Shown: in pieces, positions 42,841 to 51,589 of the stretch
How the letters are laid out: the number at the start of each line of letters is the position of its first letter
Numbering within the stretch: the stretch's first letter is position 1
DNA from: Ascarosepion bandense
Lineage: Eukaryota; Mollusca; Cephalopoda; Sepiida; Sepiidae
Direction: 5' to 3'
DNA: 64,000 nt
NCBI GenBank assembly: GCA_037127315.1
Contig: JBBBDQ010001154.1
Location: 617,501-681,500 of the forward strand
Notes under the pieces: model-generated
What the model saw: only the letters and a program-made list of their open reading frames with translations
Databases searched by the model: none
What the model was told of the DNA's origin: nothing
Program-made: the position numbers and the translations under genes

Positions 42841-43750
42841 TTTACACAGTGAGGGTCTGCAAGACCTGATGTAAACAGACCCCAGCACCTTCAATTGAAC
42901 GTGAATGTGAATTGGCTAATATGGAAAACCAATCCTCATTAAACTTCATGACACACTTTCTATTTTTCATAAGATGTTCACAAATTGAGGAACAATACAT
43001 GTTACGGATAAGTTCATTTTCTTTCCAGGTACGGTTCCTGATTTTCAATGGAACATGCTGTTCGGTTCTACTGTCAAGCCATTGATTGGTTCTACCTATG
43101 TGACTGGCACAAAATTTATTTGATGAGGTGGTGGGGAGAACATCCATACGACTTGAAGCTAAAACAGATCTAGTATCAACACAAAACATACATCACAGCA
43201 AAGAAATAACATTTATGCACATCAAAAGAAATTTGCCTAGTTAGGTTTTCACCCTTCTCTCCAATCAATGGAAGTCTTAAATACACCAGACATTTAGCAA
43301 TAACTCCTGGCTTAATTTTTCTAAAGTCAGTGGATCTTTTTAGGAATCACCAAATTGACAACAGTGGGTGGATACCAACTATTGTACAGAGTTCTCTTTA
43401 GAAAATTAATTTCACTATCAAGAAACTCTTCAGAACAGATCATCAATGCTCTGTGTGTTAAAGTTTTATAAGGTTTATTTAGTGCAAAAAAGTTCTAGTA
43501 CATGTATAAATCTGAATAAGTAGACTTTCTATCCACTGAAATACAAAAAGATGTTGGTGTATGATGCACCAATACATCAAGGAAAGCAAATTTGGAATGA
43601 ACCACTTTCTCAATAGTCAACCTGAAAGAGGGATGGAGATTATTAAGGGAAGAGAAATTGATCAGCCTCAGCTTGATCATTAATTAAGCAAAATGTATCA
43701 ACAACACACGAAAGATACAAAGAACTGAATGGATCATTTAAATAATTTCT

Positions 43751-43957
43751 CTAATAACACCCAGCAAAAATATTAGCCAATGCTGGACCCAAAGGGGAGC
43801 CCATGGCTACACCATCAATCTGATGGTACATCATGTTGTCAGAACTAAACTTAACAGATGAAGTGGCAAACTTCATTAATTCCATGAAAATTGTTTCAGG
43901 AACATCTGGCGGAGACAGACCTGCGATAAAGAAAATCACTGTAAATATTGTTTCCAC
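43751..43957 (-). pseudogene. Penelope-like reverse transcriptase core fragment
   Basis: A 68-codon open stretch with QIDGVAMGSPLGPALANIFA, the diagnostic block of Penelope-like reverse transcriptases. The YADD-equivalent region lies downstream in other frames and is not clearly intact. Confidence 0.85.
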
Positions 43958-44192
43958 GAGGGGAACAGAAGTAAATAAGGATCATACATTGTATAAAATT
44001 ACGAGAAGGACAACATTTAATAAGCTCAACAAAGGAAAATGAATCCATTGTGGTAAGTGAGCTGTAGTGCTGCAAAACAGGTTGTAACAATTTAGCAAGC
44101 CGTTTGGCCAACTTATGTTGTGATGACCCTATTATTGATAATATGGGTCTTAACAGTACCCCTTATGTATTTTTGGAAAGCCATAAAGACCA

Positions 44193-44425
44193 TAGCAAGT
44201 GTTTGCTTGGCCTTGCTGTGATCAGTCTCTAGCAGTTCATTCACCTTTCCCATCATTGACCATTTCGTTTTTCCCACCTATTATATTTTACAGTAAGTTT
44301 TCCCAATTAAAACATTTGACAAGAGGGAGTGAAACTGTCTGTTTTCTGTTATTTTTTTTTAATCCTCATTATGCCCTGTAACATAAAAATTATCAGTTTT
44401 AAAGCAATAATCAAATTTTCTACCA
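44193..44425 (+). repeat. PLE terminal repeat, inverted 5' copy
   Basis: Plus-strand homologue of the 3' repeat ('AGCAAGTGTTTGCTTGGCCT', 'CCTTTCCCATCATTGACCA', 'AGAGGGAGTGAAACTGTCTG', 'TTATGCCCTGTAACATAAA'). The two copies face each other across the element. Confidence 0.85.
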
Positions 44426-44447
44426 CAAAAAAAAATCTGTTATATAT

Positions 44448-44452
44448 ATAGG

Positions 44453-44488
<36 letters not shown>

Positions 44489-44493
44489 CCTAT
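44448..44493. repeat. Perfect 46-bp palindrome
   Basis: ATAGGGTCTA, (TA)n, TAGACCCTAT: perfectly self-complementary with no spacer. It adjoins the 5' end of PLE lineage 1. Confidence 0.9.
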
Positions 44494-44499
44494 CAGCCA

Positions 44500-44684
44500 T
44501 TTTTATTGTATGAAGCTTCTAGTTAATCAGATTTTAGAACAAGACAATCACACAGTCAATTTGAGGGGTAGAGGCTGATGTGGAATCAGAACTGGTATGC
44601 ATGGTGTGTGTGTGTGTCACAGTCTCCAAACAACCCTCCTGAAGTGTGTATATATATATATATATATATATCCCTTAGTAGTAC
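44500..44684. other. Unassigned sequence with TG and TA tracts
   Basis: 'CACAGTCAATTTGAGGGGTA' and 'GTGTCACAGTCTCCAAACAA' flank short TG and TA runs (TA at 44650-44671). No family recognised. Confidence 0.3.
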
Positions 44685-44895
44685 AAACTAATGGATTAAC
44701 AGTCCACTGCTTGTAGTAATTTACTTTAAGAGTGTTCAATACTTAGTAGAGCTATATATATATATATATATATATATAGTAATATTTTTATAAGTTTATA
44801 ATAAAACATAGTTTACTGCAACACAAAAGCCGTTGTTTTGGTACTATCTTATTAGCACCTCATCAGGCAGTGAAATATTTTTTCTGTTAAGAATC
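44685..44895 (-). repeat. Dispersed repeat Y with hammerhead-like core
   Basis: Homologous to 27525-27700 and partly to 49435-49548. It contains a TA tract (44753-44778). The ribozyme-like motif is at 44814-44873 on the minus strand. Confidence 0.75.
44814..44873 (-). ncRNA. Hammerhead-ribozyme-like motif (repeat Y), G12 changed
   Basis: Minus strand: stem I ACTGC/GCAGT (5 perfect pairs), core CTGATGA, stem II GGTGCT-AATAAGAT-AGTACC (6 pairs, one G-U), AAAA instead of GAAA, stem III ACA.../...TGT, H17 = T. The architecture is complete, but the G12-to-A change should abolish cleavage. Confidence 0.65.
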
Positions 44896-44901
44896 ATATC
44901 T

Positions 44902-44902
44902 A

Positions 44903-44948
<46 letters not shown>
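44902..44948. repeat. (TA)n microsatellite
   Basis: TA tract at the 5' truncation point of the following LINE. Confidence 0.95.
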
Positions 44949-44950
<2 letters not shown>

Positions 44951-44958
44951 CTCACCTA

Positions 44959-45420
44959 ATGACATTAACCCTCAATCTAGAATGCGATACCTGTGTCATA
45001 TTAATTAGTTGTTATGCTCCCACGTTAGACAGACCAGAGCCAGAGAAGAATGAATTTTACCAACAACTGAGAGAAATTGATGCAAATGTGCGACACAAGG
45101 ACAAATTTGTATTAATGGGTGATTTTAATGCTCGTGTGGGTGTGGATAGCGCATCATGGGGTGGTGTGTTGGTCGTATGAATGATAATGGTCTTCTTTTG
45201 TTGTCACTTTGTAGGGAGTTTAACCTGTGTATTACCAACACGATATTCCAACAGTAAAACTCTCACAAGACTACATGGATGCACCCTCGTTCAAGGGATT
45301 GGCACTTGCTTGACTACATCATCACCAAAAGACGTGACATTAAAGACTTTCATATCACTCGTTCATTCCATACAAGTTGCTATCTTTCTGACCATGCATT
45401 GCTCTGAAGTAAAACCACGT
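44959..45420 (+). pseudogene. LINE endonuclease, C-terminal part (FADD LINE)
   Basis: Reads ILISCYAPTLDRPEPEKNEF, VLMGDFNARVGVDSASWGG; after a frameshift GRMNDNGLLLLSLCREFNLC and ITNTIFQQ; after a TAA near 45256, KTTWMHPRSRDWHLLDYIIT, KRRDIKDFHITRSF, SDHALL. The GDFNARVG, DYI and SDH motifs identify an APE-type endonuclease. The N-terminal part is absent. Confidence 0.85.
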
Positions 45421-46163
45421 TGCATCTACAACACAGACAAATTCACGTCCTTCCATTAAAGAGCACTGGTCAACAAGCGGCACTGTCAGCCCACCTTCAT
45501 CATTCATTAGATTCTGTTGAAATAACTGATGATATTGAATCTTCATGGAAATCATTACGCGACGTAATTCACACATCTGCATTGGAAGTTCTGGGCTTAC
45601 CTATCTGTAAGAATCAGGACTGGTTTGATGATCAAAATGTTGAGGCACAGGATTTGATCAACGAGCTGCACAAGGCTCACAAAATCTGGATTGAGGATAA
45701 GAACTCCACATTAAAGAAGAAAGAGTACAATGCATGCAAAAGCCAGGTCCAGAAAACACTACGGCAGATGAAAGAGGCATGGTGGTCGTTATATGCCAAA
45801 TCAGTGCAAGAAGCATTTGATAGAAAGGACTCAAAAGCCTTTTATGAAGTTATTAAGAAAGTTTTTGGGCCACACGAGTCTGGTGTTTCTCCCATATTTG
45901 CAAGTGATGGCACACTGCTGACTGACAGAGCGGATATTTTGAATCGCTGGAAGGAGCATTTTGAAGCAGTTCTAAACAATGCTTCTATAACTGACGAAGA
46001 AATAATTTCATCTATCACTGAGCGACCTGAAATTCCTGAACTCTCTTTCCTTCCAGCGGTACATGAGGTTTTTGTTGCTATCAAGCAAATTTCTTCAGGC
46101 AAAAAATCTGGGGAAGACGCCTTACCTCTGAGGTTTTTAAGTACGGTGGTCAGAAACTGGTGA
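45420..46163 (+). pseudogene. LINE linker region (FADD LINE)
   Basis: A 247-codon frame joining endonuclease to reverse transcriptase: SWKSLRDVIHTSALEVLGLP, NQDWFDDQNVEAQDLINELH, TLRQMKEAWWSLYAKSVQEA, FYEVIKKVFGPHESGVSPIF, ADILNRWKEHFEAVLNN and SSGKKSGEDALP. The last is the A-P-G-x-D-like entry to the palm with changes. The frame leaves the reverse-transcriptase register near 46130. Confidence 0.85.
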
Positions 46164-47635
46164 AGAAGTTGCATAGTCTCTTTGTGAAGATCTGGCTAAC
46201 TGGAAATATCCCTCAGGATTTCAAAGATGCACTAATTCAACACCTGTATAAAAACAGGGGCAATAGGAACATCTGTGACAACCATCGTGGCATCTCAATT
46301 TTATCAATTGCTGGGAAGATCTTAGCAAGGCTTATTCTCAACAGAATAATCAAACACATTGTTGACGATATCTATCCCGAATCTCAGTGCGGTTTCTGTG
46401 CTGGTCGAGGTACTGTCGATATGATCTTTTCCCTCTGCCAGGTTGCTGAGAAAGTCCGAGAGAAGAACGAGGAGCTGTATATAGTTTTCATTGACCTTAC
46501 AAAGGCCTTTGACACAGTCAACCGTGCAGCTCTCTGGAAGGTTTTGAAAAAGCTGGGAATACCCGACAACATACTGAATGTAATCATGTCTTTTCATGAT
46601 GGAATGAAGGCATCTGTTGTTTCAAATGGGGAGTCTTCAGAGCCTTTCAATGTGACAAATGGTACCAAACAGGGATGCGTAACGGCACCTGTGCTGTTTG
46701 TTTTGTTCTTTTCAGTTATGCTGAGGTATGCTTTTGCTGATATTGGTGCAGGCGTAGAATTCAAATTCAGAACAAGTGGTGGTCTCTTCAACCAGCAGCG
46801 TTTCAAAGTTAAGACTCTCATTCAACAAATTATCATTAGGGATCTTTTATTTGCAGATGATGCTGCACTCTGTGCACCCTCTCAGGAGGAAGTGCAACTG
46901 CTTGTAGATGGGTTTTCTGCTGCTTGCAAGGCTTATGGTCTGACAATCAGCATCAAGAAAACAGAGGTGATTCACCAACCTTGCCCCACACCAAAGCAAG
47001 TTCTGGGTGTAAAGCAGCGGCCACCAGTACACAGCTTTCCCGATATACCAATCCGAGTAGATGGTAAAGATCTGAAATATGTGAAAAACTTTACCTATCT
47101 TGGAAGTAAGGTTAACTGGAATGCTTCTCTTGATGATGAAATCATTAATCAAATTGCGAAAGCAACTAGTGCTTTTGGGAAACTGCGCCATCAGTTATGG
47201 GATGATAGGGGGATTAGCCTAAGGACTAAAGTACTTGTGTATAAAGCAGTTGTGGTAACGACACTGCTTTATGGATCGGAATCATGGACAGTCTATCATA
47301 ATCACATCCAGAAGCTTGATGTCTTCCACAAAAATTGCCTTAGAAGAATTTGTGGTCTTACCCTAGGCAATCGGATGTCTAATGTGGACCTGGTCACGCG
47401 CTGCGGTATTAGCGGAATTGAAATCTTTTTGATGCAATCACAGCTGTGTTGGGTAGGACATGTCTTAAGTATGGAAGATGACCGGATACCAAAGCAAATG
47501 ATGTATGGTGAGCTCAGCAGTAGACGGCAGAATGTGAGTAGACCTCTGCTTCGCTTTAAGGATAAGCTGAAAATGAATTTGACATGTACAAATATTCCTC
47601 ACCGTGATTTTGAACGAATTGCCTCAACAAAATGA
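46160..47635 (+). CDS. LINE reverse transcriptase (FADD LINE), 491 codons
   Basis: Uninterrupted RNA-dependent DNA polymerase. Order: QDFKDALIQHLYKNRGNRNI, CDNHRGISILSIAGKILARL, YPESQCGFCAGRGTVDMIFS, LYIVFIDLTKAFDTVNRAAL (first Asp), NVTNGTKQGCVTAPVLFVLF, RDLLFADDAALCAPSQEEVQ (FADD at 46850-46861), LTISIKKTEVIHQPCPTPKQ, FTYLGSKVNWNASLDDEIIN, TLLYGSESWTVYHNHIQKLD, LCWVGHVLSMEDDRIPKQMM. The upstream ATG is internal to the ancestral protein, and the end is a frameshift relative to the zinc-finger tail. The active-site acidic residues are present, so an active enzyme fragment is conceivable though unlikely on its own. Confidence 0.92.
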   Translation: MKKLHSLFVKIWLTGNIPQDFKDALIQHLYKNRGNRNICDNHRGISILSIAGKILARLILNRIIKHIVDDIYPESQCGFCAGRGTVDMIFSLCQVAEKVREKNEELYIVFIDLTKAFDTVNRAALWKVLKKLGIPDNILNVIMSFHDGMKASVVSNGESSEPFNVTNGTKQGCVTAPVLFVLFFSVMLRYAFADIGAGVEFKFRTSGGLFNQQRFKVKTLIQQIIIRDLLFADDAALCAPSQEEVQLLVDGFSAACKAYGLTISIKKTEVIHQPCPTPKQVLGVKQRPPVHSFPDIPIRVDGKDLKYVKNFTYLGSKVNWNASLDDEIINQIAKATSAFGKLRHQLWDDRGISLRTKVLVYKAVVVTTLLYGSESWTVYHNHIQKLDVFHKNCLRRICGLTLGNRMSNVDLVTRCGISGIEIFLMQSQLCWVGHVLSMEDDRIPKQMMYGELSSRRQNVSRPLLRFKDKLKMNLTCTNIPHRDFERIASTK

Positions 47636-47855
47636 ATGGAGATCTGCCTGCCAGAGGGGCATCAAGCAGTTCTCTGAGACTGAGATTGACCAACTGTGTA
47701 TAAGACATGAAAGAACCAAAGCATCTGCAAGTGTCCCAGCCGATCATTCGTGCAATCTTCCTTCTTGCCTCCATTGTGGGCTTGTTTGCAAGTCTCTTGC
47801 AGGACTCAAATACCATTTACGATTGAGTAAGTGCAGGCATGCTACGTTGAATTGA
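47604..47855 (+). pseudogene. LINE C-terminal zinc-finger tail (FADD LINE)
   Basis: Reading frame +1 relative to the reverse transcriptase: LPQQNEWRSACQRGIKQFSE, ASVPADHSCNLPSCLHCGLV, CKSLAGLKYHLRLSKCRHAT-stop. C..C...C.S..GL..H.R...C is a C2H2/C2HC-type finger, a common C-terminal end for LINEs of this style. The frame changes near 47620-47635. Confidence 0.8.
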
Positions 47856-47879
47856 ACAGTTGTCTAGATCTCATACGTC

Positions 47880-47939
47880 AAAATTAACAGGGGAGTCCAT
47901 CATATATATATATATATGATGGACTCCCCTGTTAATTTT
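47880..47939. repeat. Perfect 60-bp palindrome
   Basis: AAAATTAACAGGGGAGTCCA followed by TCATATATAT and their exact reverse complement, with no spacer. It lies at the junction of the FADD LINE 3' end and a PLE lineage 2 tail. Confidence 0.93.
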
Positions 47940-48005
47940 TAGAACGGCTCATGATTAAACATAATAGACATTCATTGTCTCTTACATTTAATAGAATATG
48001 TCTAG

Positions 48006-48045
<40 letters not shown>
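47938..48045 (+). mobile_element. Penelope-like element lineage 2, 3' tail only
   Basis: 'TTAGAACGGCTCATGATTAA', 'ACATAATAGACATTCATTGT', 'CTCTTACATTTAATAGAATA' and (TA)n, identical in order to the end of the copy at 58092-59105. Confidence 0.8.
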
Positions 48046-48049
<4 letters not shown>

Positions 48050-48755
48050 CTTAAAAACAACACAATTTTTACCAAATCTTGACAATTAAGGTGGGGGAAT
48101 TTCAGAGGGTTTGTATCAATGAATCAATAGAAAGCCAGATTATGATGGCTAGGAGAAATTTGATTGTAAGGGTAAGTGGGAGTGGGTAGAGAACTGAAAT
48201 GACTTTGAAACGTCAACATTTTCAGTGACGGGATGAAATAATTGAATGTATACATATATATCATCAGCATGTATTAAGAGATATCGTATGTTCTCGTGAA
48301 ATGGTTACAGGATTTTCTTTTATTTTTCGCTTTGTCATGTAAAAGTGACAGACAGGAAAGTTATTTTAAAAATACACTGCATGTCAAACATATGTAGTTG
48401 ACTTAGCGAGTGATCTGTCTGTTAAGCTGAAACAAATTATTATCAGAAGACGGGAGAATCAATAAATTCGTGCTAGTTGGTAGATTATACATTATCTAGT
48501 TATATTAGAAAAAATGAATTATACTTTAGGGAATATTTTAGACGTTGATGACAGACAGAAGTTACTTTGCTATGTTTGTTTTAGCAGGTTTAATAATTTG
48601 CAATTTTTCCTCTGAAAATAGAAAACATGACTCACTTAAAAATTTACAAGTTCTGTTTGTTTGGTTTTTTTTTTTTGGTTTTTTTAAAATAATTTTCATT
48701 TTACAGTAGGAGCTTTATTGGCTTCTTTTAATATTCAATAAAAATTTTAATGAAT
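48050..48755. other. No recognised gene
   Basis: AT-rich. 'TTTGATTGTAAGGGTAAGTGG' near 48168 resembles sequence at 27708-27730, hinting at another short repeat. Confidence 0.35.
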
Positions 48756-48757
48756 TT

Positions 48758-48978
48758 CAGGAATTTAAATGTAAGGTCAATAGACACCTTATCTCAGTAA
48801 CTTGTATCCATTCTCTCAAGCTCTTTTCTCCATATACTCCACCCCCATTCTCGGTATTATCATCCGTCTATTACCCTCCTCTTGACATTTCCTATAACTA
48901 AACCCTCTTTCTCATCACTTTCCCCTGCATAACAGTGGCAAATGCGTTGCTTGGGGTGAAATGATTAAAAAAAAAAAT
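48758..48978 (+). mobile_element. CR1/Jockey-like LINE, 3' end
   Basis: 'TTTCAGGAATTTAAATGTAA' (end of coding), then the 3' region, then 'CCCCTGCATAACAGTGGCAA', 'GTTGCTTGGGGTGAAATGAT' and poly-A. Same family as 11962-13627, strongly 5'-truncated. Confidence 0.82.
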
Positions 48979-48979
48979 C

Positions 48980-49430
48980 CAATAAGTAGAAAGTGATGTC
49001 CTATGTGAGGTAAGTCTTATTACAAGATGAGATGTGCAATGGCAGGTTTTTAAATGGTTCTTGGTAGAACTGATATGAAATTTTTTTATTGTAGGATTTT
49101 CATTGGTAAAAATCGATCGTAGGTAGAATATAGTTAGTTAGACATTTCTTTTGTAACGGACACTCAATAGGTTTTTTGACAATTGCAAGTATTGTTATTT
49201 TGATTGCTTAGGTTGTTTATATCTGTTCAAAATTTTATTGTTTTTAATGATCTTCTCAAGGTTATTCTTAGTATTTATCATCTGGTTAAATGAGGGTTTA
49301 TATTGAATGACGTTTCTCTTTCTGTTGTTCCTGTCTATCATGACATGGTTTTCTATTGGTTCATTGAGACAAACCCTTCAAAAATCCCCTACTTAATTGT
49401 CTGGATATGATAAAAATTGTTGTTTTTTAA
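48980..49430. other. No recognised gene
   Basis: AT-rich; nothing shared was recognised. Confidence 0.35.
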
Positions 49431-49434
49431 CCTT

Positions 49435-49548
49435 TCTATATATAATGATTCTTAACAGAAAAAAAAAAAATTCAGTGCCTGATGAGATGCTAATAAGATG
49501 GTACTGAAACATAACAGCTCTTATTATAAAAATATTTCTCTCACTCTT
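49435..49548 (+). repeat. Dispersed repeat Y, partial, with hammerhead core
   Basis: 'ATGATTCTTAACAGAAAA', 'CAGTGCCTGATGAGATGCTA', 'ATAAGATGGTACTGAAACAT' match repeat Y. CTGATGA and GAAA are intact here, but stem II is weakened and the 3' strands of stems I and III are lost. Confidence 0.65.
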
Positions 49549-49566
49549 TATATATATATATATATA

Positions 49567-49756
49567 TAAAAGACAGACACGTTATTCCATGGTTAAGCAG
49601 AGGTATAGGCCTATTTCAGGCAAACCATCATCAGCTTCTGTCTTTATTGTAAAGGTTCGTACAAAATCTTCTGTACAATAAAGATGGAAGCTGGTGATGA
49701 TTTGCCTGAAATAGGCCTATACTTCCGCTTAACCATGGAATAATGTGTCTGTTTTA
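49567..49756. repeat. Inverted repeat, ~84-bp arms, paired hammerhead motifs
   Basis: The left arm 'GACACGTTATTCCATGGTTA...CAGCTTCTGTCTTTATTGTA' and its imperfect complement surround about 22 bp. Each arm carries, read towards the outside, (G)GAAG-CTGRTGA..GCCTGAAATAGGCCTATA-CTTCC-like sequence. It resembles a fold-back transposon or two opposed solo PLE ends. Confidence 0.8.
49685..49737 (+). ncRNA. Hammerhead-like motif in inverted repeat (right arm)
   Basis: Stem I GGAAG/CTTCC (5 perfect pairs), core CTGGTGA (the left arm, on minus at 49584-49634, has the consensus CTGATGA), short stem II around TTTG, GAAA, helix III ATAGGCCTAT (self-complementary), H17 = A. Stem II is weak in both arms. 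Confidence 0.55.
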
Positions 49757-49884
49757 ATTTTTACATATATTTGCTCTATATGTATTTATATACATATATA
49801 TTTAGAGTTCTCCTAAAGAGTTATTCTACCACTTTATGTACAGGACACTTCTTTGGATTCTCCGAAATCTACACCACATGTTAT

Positions 49885-50010
49885 ATAGTCATCTGCAGAC
49901 AGATCTGTTTCACTGTATCACAGCTCATCAGTACAGTTAGACATCTGATTGCTTTTAACCCAGGATTGAAACCCAACCGAAAGTTAGTGTTCTAATTCAT
50001 TAATGAACGA
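49885..50010 (-). mobile_element. SINE C, truncated
   Basis: 'ATCTGCAGACAGATCTGTTT', 'TATCACAGCTCATCAGTACA', 'CAGGATTGAAACCCAACC' match the SINE C body and B-box; the A-box end is missing. Confidence 0.7.
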
Positions 50011-50011
50011 G

Positions 50012-50790
50012 TGCGATAGATATATAAAAATTACACACACTACATAATAAGGCTGACAACATCCCCATTAGTGGAAAACATAGAAATAAACTTGACTCCA
50101 CAATTTACTTTGTCAACACCTGTTCATAACCAACCATTTCCAATGCCTGGGCCGGTAAGATGAATGACTTCAGCATGTTGTTAATGTTGGTGGCATTTCC
50201 CTCTAGGCATGAATAAATGCAGCAGAAAATTTGTGAATCAGAAAAATTAATGTTCCATGTCAACACGAGTGGGGGTGGAGTCAGAAATACTTGCTCTCAT
50301 ATTTCCTGAACTTCTGCTTGTTTGGGACTTTAACATTATTAACATTGCCAGATAACAGCTCTGATCTGGAGGTTCTCACCTGTCAGACACAAACCCTCGT
50401 ATGTCAATACACCTACGGCTATCTATGTGGATACATCTCTCCTTCCTTCACTCAAACACAGTATTTATTTTATTTTATTTATTTATTTTTTTTTTACTGT
50501 GGGTAGGATACATCTTTAAAAAAGAAACTCTGAAACCTAAAATAAATCAGTTTGTTTAATTCTAACTAGAATGCTGAATATGTTCTATAATGAATTCTCA
50601 GAAATATTATCTGTGGTCAGTCAGAATTTTAGTAAAGGTTTTTGCATTAGCATTGGTACGACATGAATCTTTTTTGTTTCTACATTAAGCACTTTTTAAC
50701 CAGTTTTCTGTAATTCATTTTCATGTTTTTTTTTCCCTGTTTTATAACCTTAAGTAGATGCATTCCTGGAATTCTTTCCATTCTTATGAA
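50012..50790. other. No recognised gene
   Basis: No repeat or exon recognised in this interval. Confidence 0.35.
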
Positions 50791-50792
50791 CG

Positions 50793-51098
50793 TTCAGTCA
50801 GTTAAATGCCATACATAATACATGTTTGGGCAATCATGTCTCGAAAGAGACATGACTGACCGGGCAGAAGATTATCCCGCAGTAGGTAGCCATTACTTTC
50901 TGCAGTAGATTGGGTTCTATAGCTTTCGTTGGCAACCAATCTGTCCTGTTATTTAACCCAAAGCTGGAGGGAAGAGATGGATTATTTCCTTTTTTAAGGG
51001 TATTTGCATGTAAGCGAATGCAATGAATTCAACTTGAACTTGGGTTTCAGATTTCTCATTCTAAGCTGATATCCACTGCACCACAAATGCACACGTCC
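50793..51098 (-). mobile_element. SINE A, long form
   Basis: Complete minus-strand copy, from the AGTCAGTTAAATGCCATAC end to TGGTGCAGTGGATATCAGC near 51080. It lies about 150 bp before the candidate exon at 51244. Confidence 0.9.
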
Positions 51099-51243
51099 CA
51101 TTGATTGAACATTACTGTTATTTAATTAATTTTTTATATCTACATTGTAAATTTCCCTCTTCAGGTCGTTTAACATTTATTTGATTCTGATTTTAATGTC
51201 ATCAAATATTTTCTGTCTTTACTCTGATTCTTCCATTTGTCAG

Positions 51244-51581
51244 AAAAACTTGAGAAAATTAAAAAAAGAAAAAAAAAGTCAAAAACAAAACATTTCCAAT
51301 CAAGACCTGTGAATTCTTCAAAATGTATTGAAAAATTACAACAAATGCTTATGATAGAAACCAACATCAACAAATCAATTTCCCTGTTAAATGAAGATTT
51401 TGGAAATATGAATGAGGGAGGGTCATTTTTCTATTTTGTGGAAAGTTTGAATAAAACAAATGAATGGTGGCAGGTGAATTTTGATGCTATTCAACACATC
51501 AATTTTATTTGGCCTTATGATTTCATAAACTATGGAAAAGTAATAAAGGCTTTGCATGTCTACCGTACTGGAAAACAATGA
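51244..51581 (+). CDS. Candidate terminal exon of an unidentified host gene
   Basis: An open frame of about 112 codons preceded by a good 3' splice site (pyrimidine-rich stretch ending TTTGTCAG at 51243). The frame is closed by a stop at 51225, just upstream of that acceptor, and no ATG occurs near its beginning, which fits an exon rather than a complete gene. The product starts with a lysine-rich stretch (EKIKKRKKKSKTK), continues through a helical-looking segment (CIEKLQQMLMIETNINKS) and ends with an aromatic-rich block (FFYFVESLNKTNEWW, FIWPYDFINYGKVIKALHVY). I do not recognise the family. It lacks the simple-repeat and retroelement features of most ORFs here and would converge tail to tail with the dynein gene. 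It could still be a chance ORF. Confidence 0.38.
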
Positions 51582-51589
51582 ATTTTGGT

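Larger units (their letters stand above)
42608..44430 (-). mobile_element. Penelope-like element (lineage 1) with inverted terminal repeats
   Basis: Minus strand, 5' to 3': terminal repeat (44425-44193), reverse transcriptase (about 44190-43495), GIY-YIG region (43189-42850), terminal repeat in opposite orientation (42840-42640), TA tract. Protein landmarks: GLPKIHKG-type motif (~44180), LAKLLQPVLQHYSS and DSFSFVELI (44100-44000), KFSSDNMMYHQIDGVAMGSP followed by LGPALANIFAG (43860-43755), LNNLHPSFRLTIEKVVHSKF and AFLDVLVHHTP (43650-43560), HIGRTNQWLDSRTEQHVPLK, KCVMKFNEDWFSILA. These are Penelope-like motifs. The N-terminal part of the reverse transcriptase is missing, and stops and frameshifts are present. 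Confidence 0.88.
44949..47880 (+). mobile_element. FADD-type LINE, 5'-truncated, nearly intact
   Basis: Plus-strand non-LTR element: partial endonuclease, 247-codon linker ORF, 491-codon reverse transcriptase ORF and a zinc-finger C-terminus, all in order with a few frameshifts (near 45165, 46130 and 47635). It has an F-A-D-D catalytic box rather than YADD and a C-terminal Cys/His finger. It differs from the RTE-like and CR1-like LINEs in this window; the clade is uncertain. The start is lost at the TA tract. The 3' end lies at the palindrome at 47880. Confidence 0.9.

Noticed and set aside
48258..48275. CTGATGA on the minus strand near a TA run
   Set aside because: No GAAA and no helix III; chance match in AT-rich DNA.
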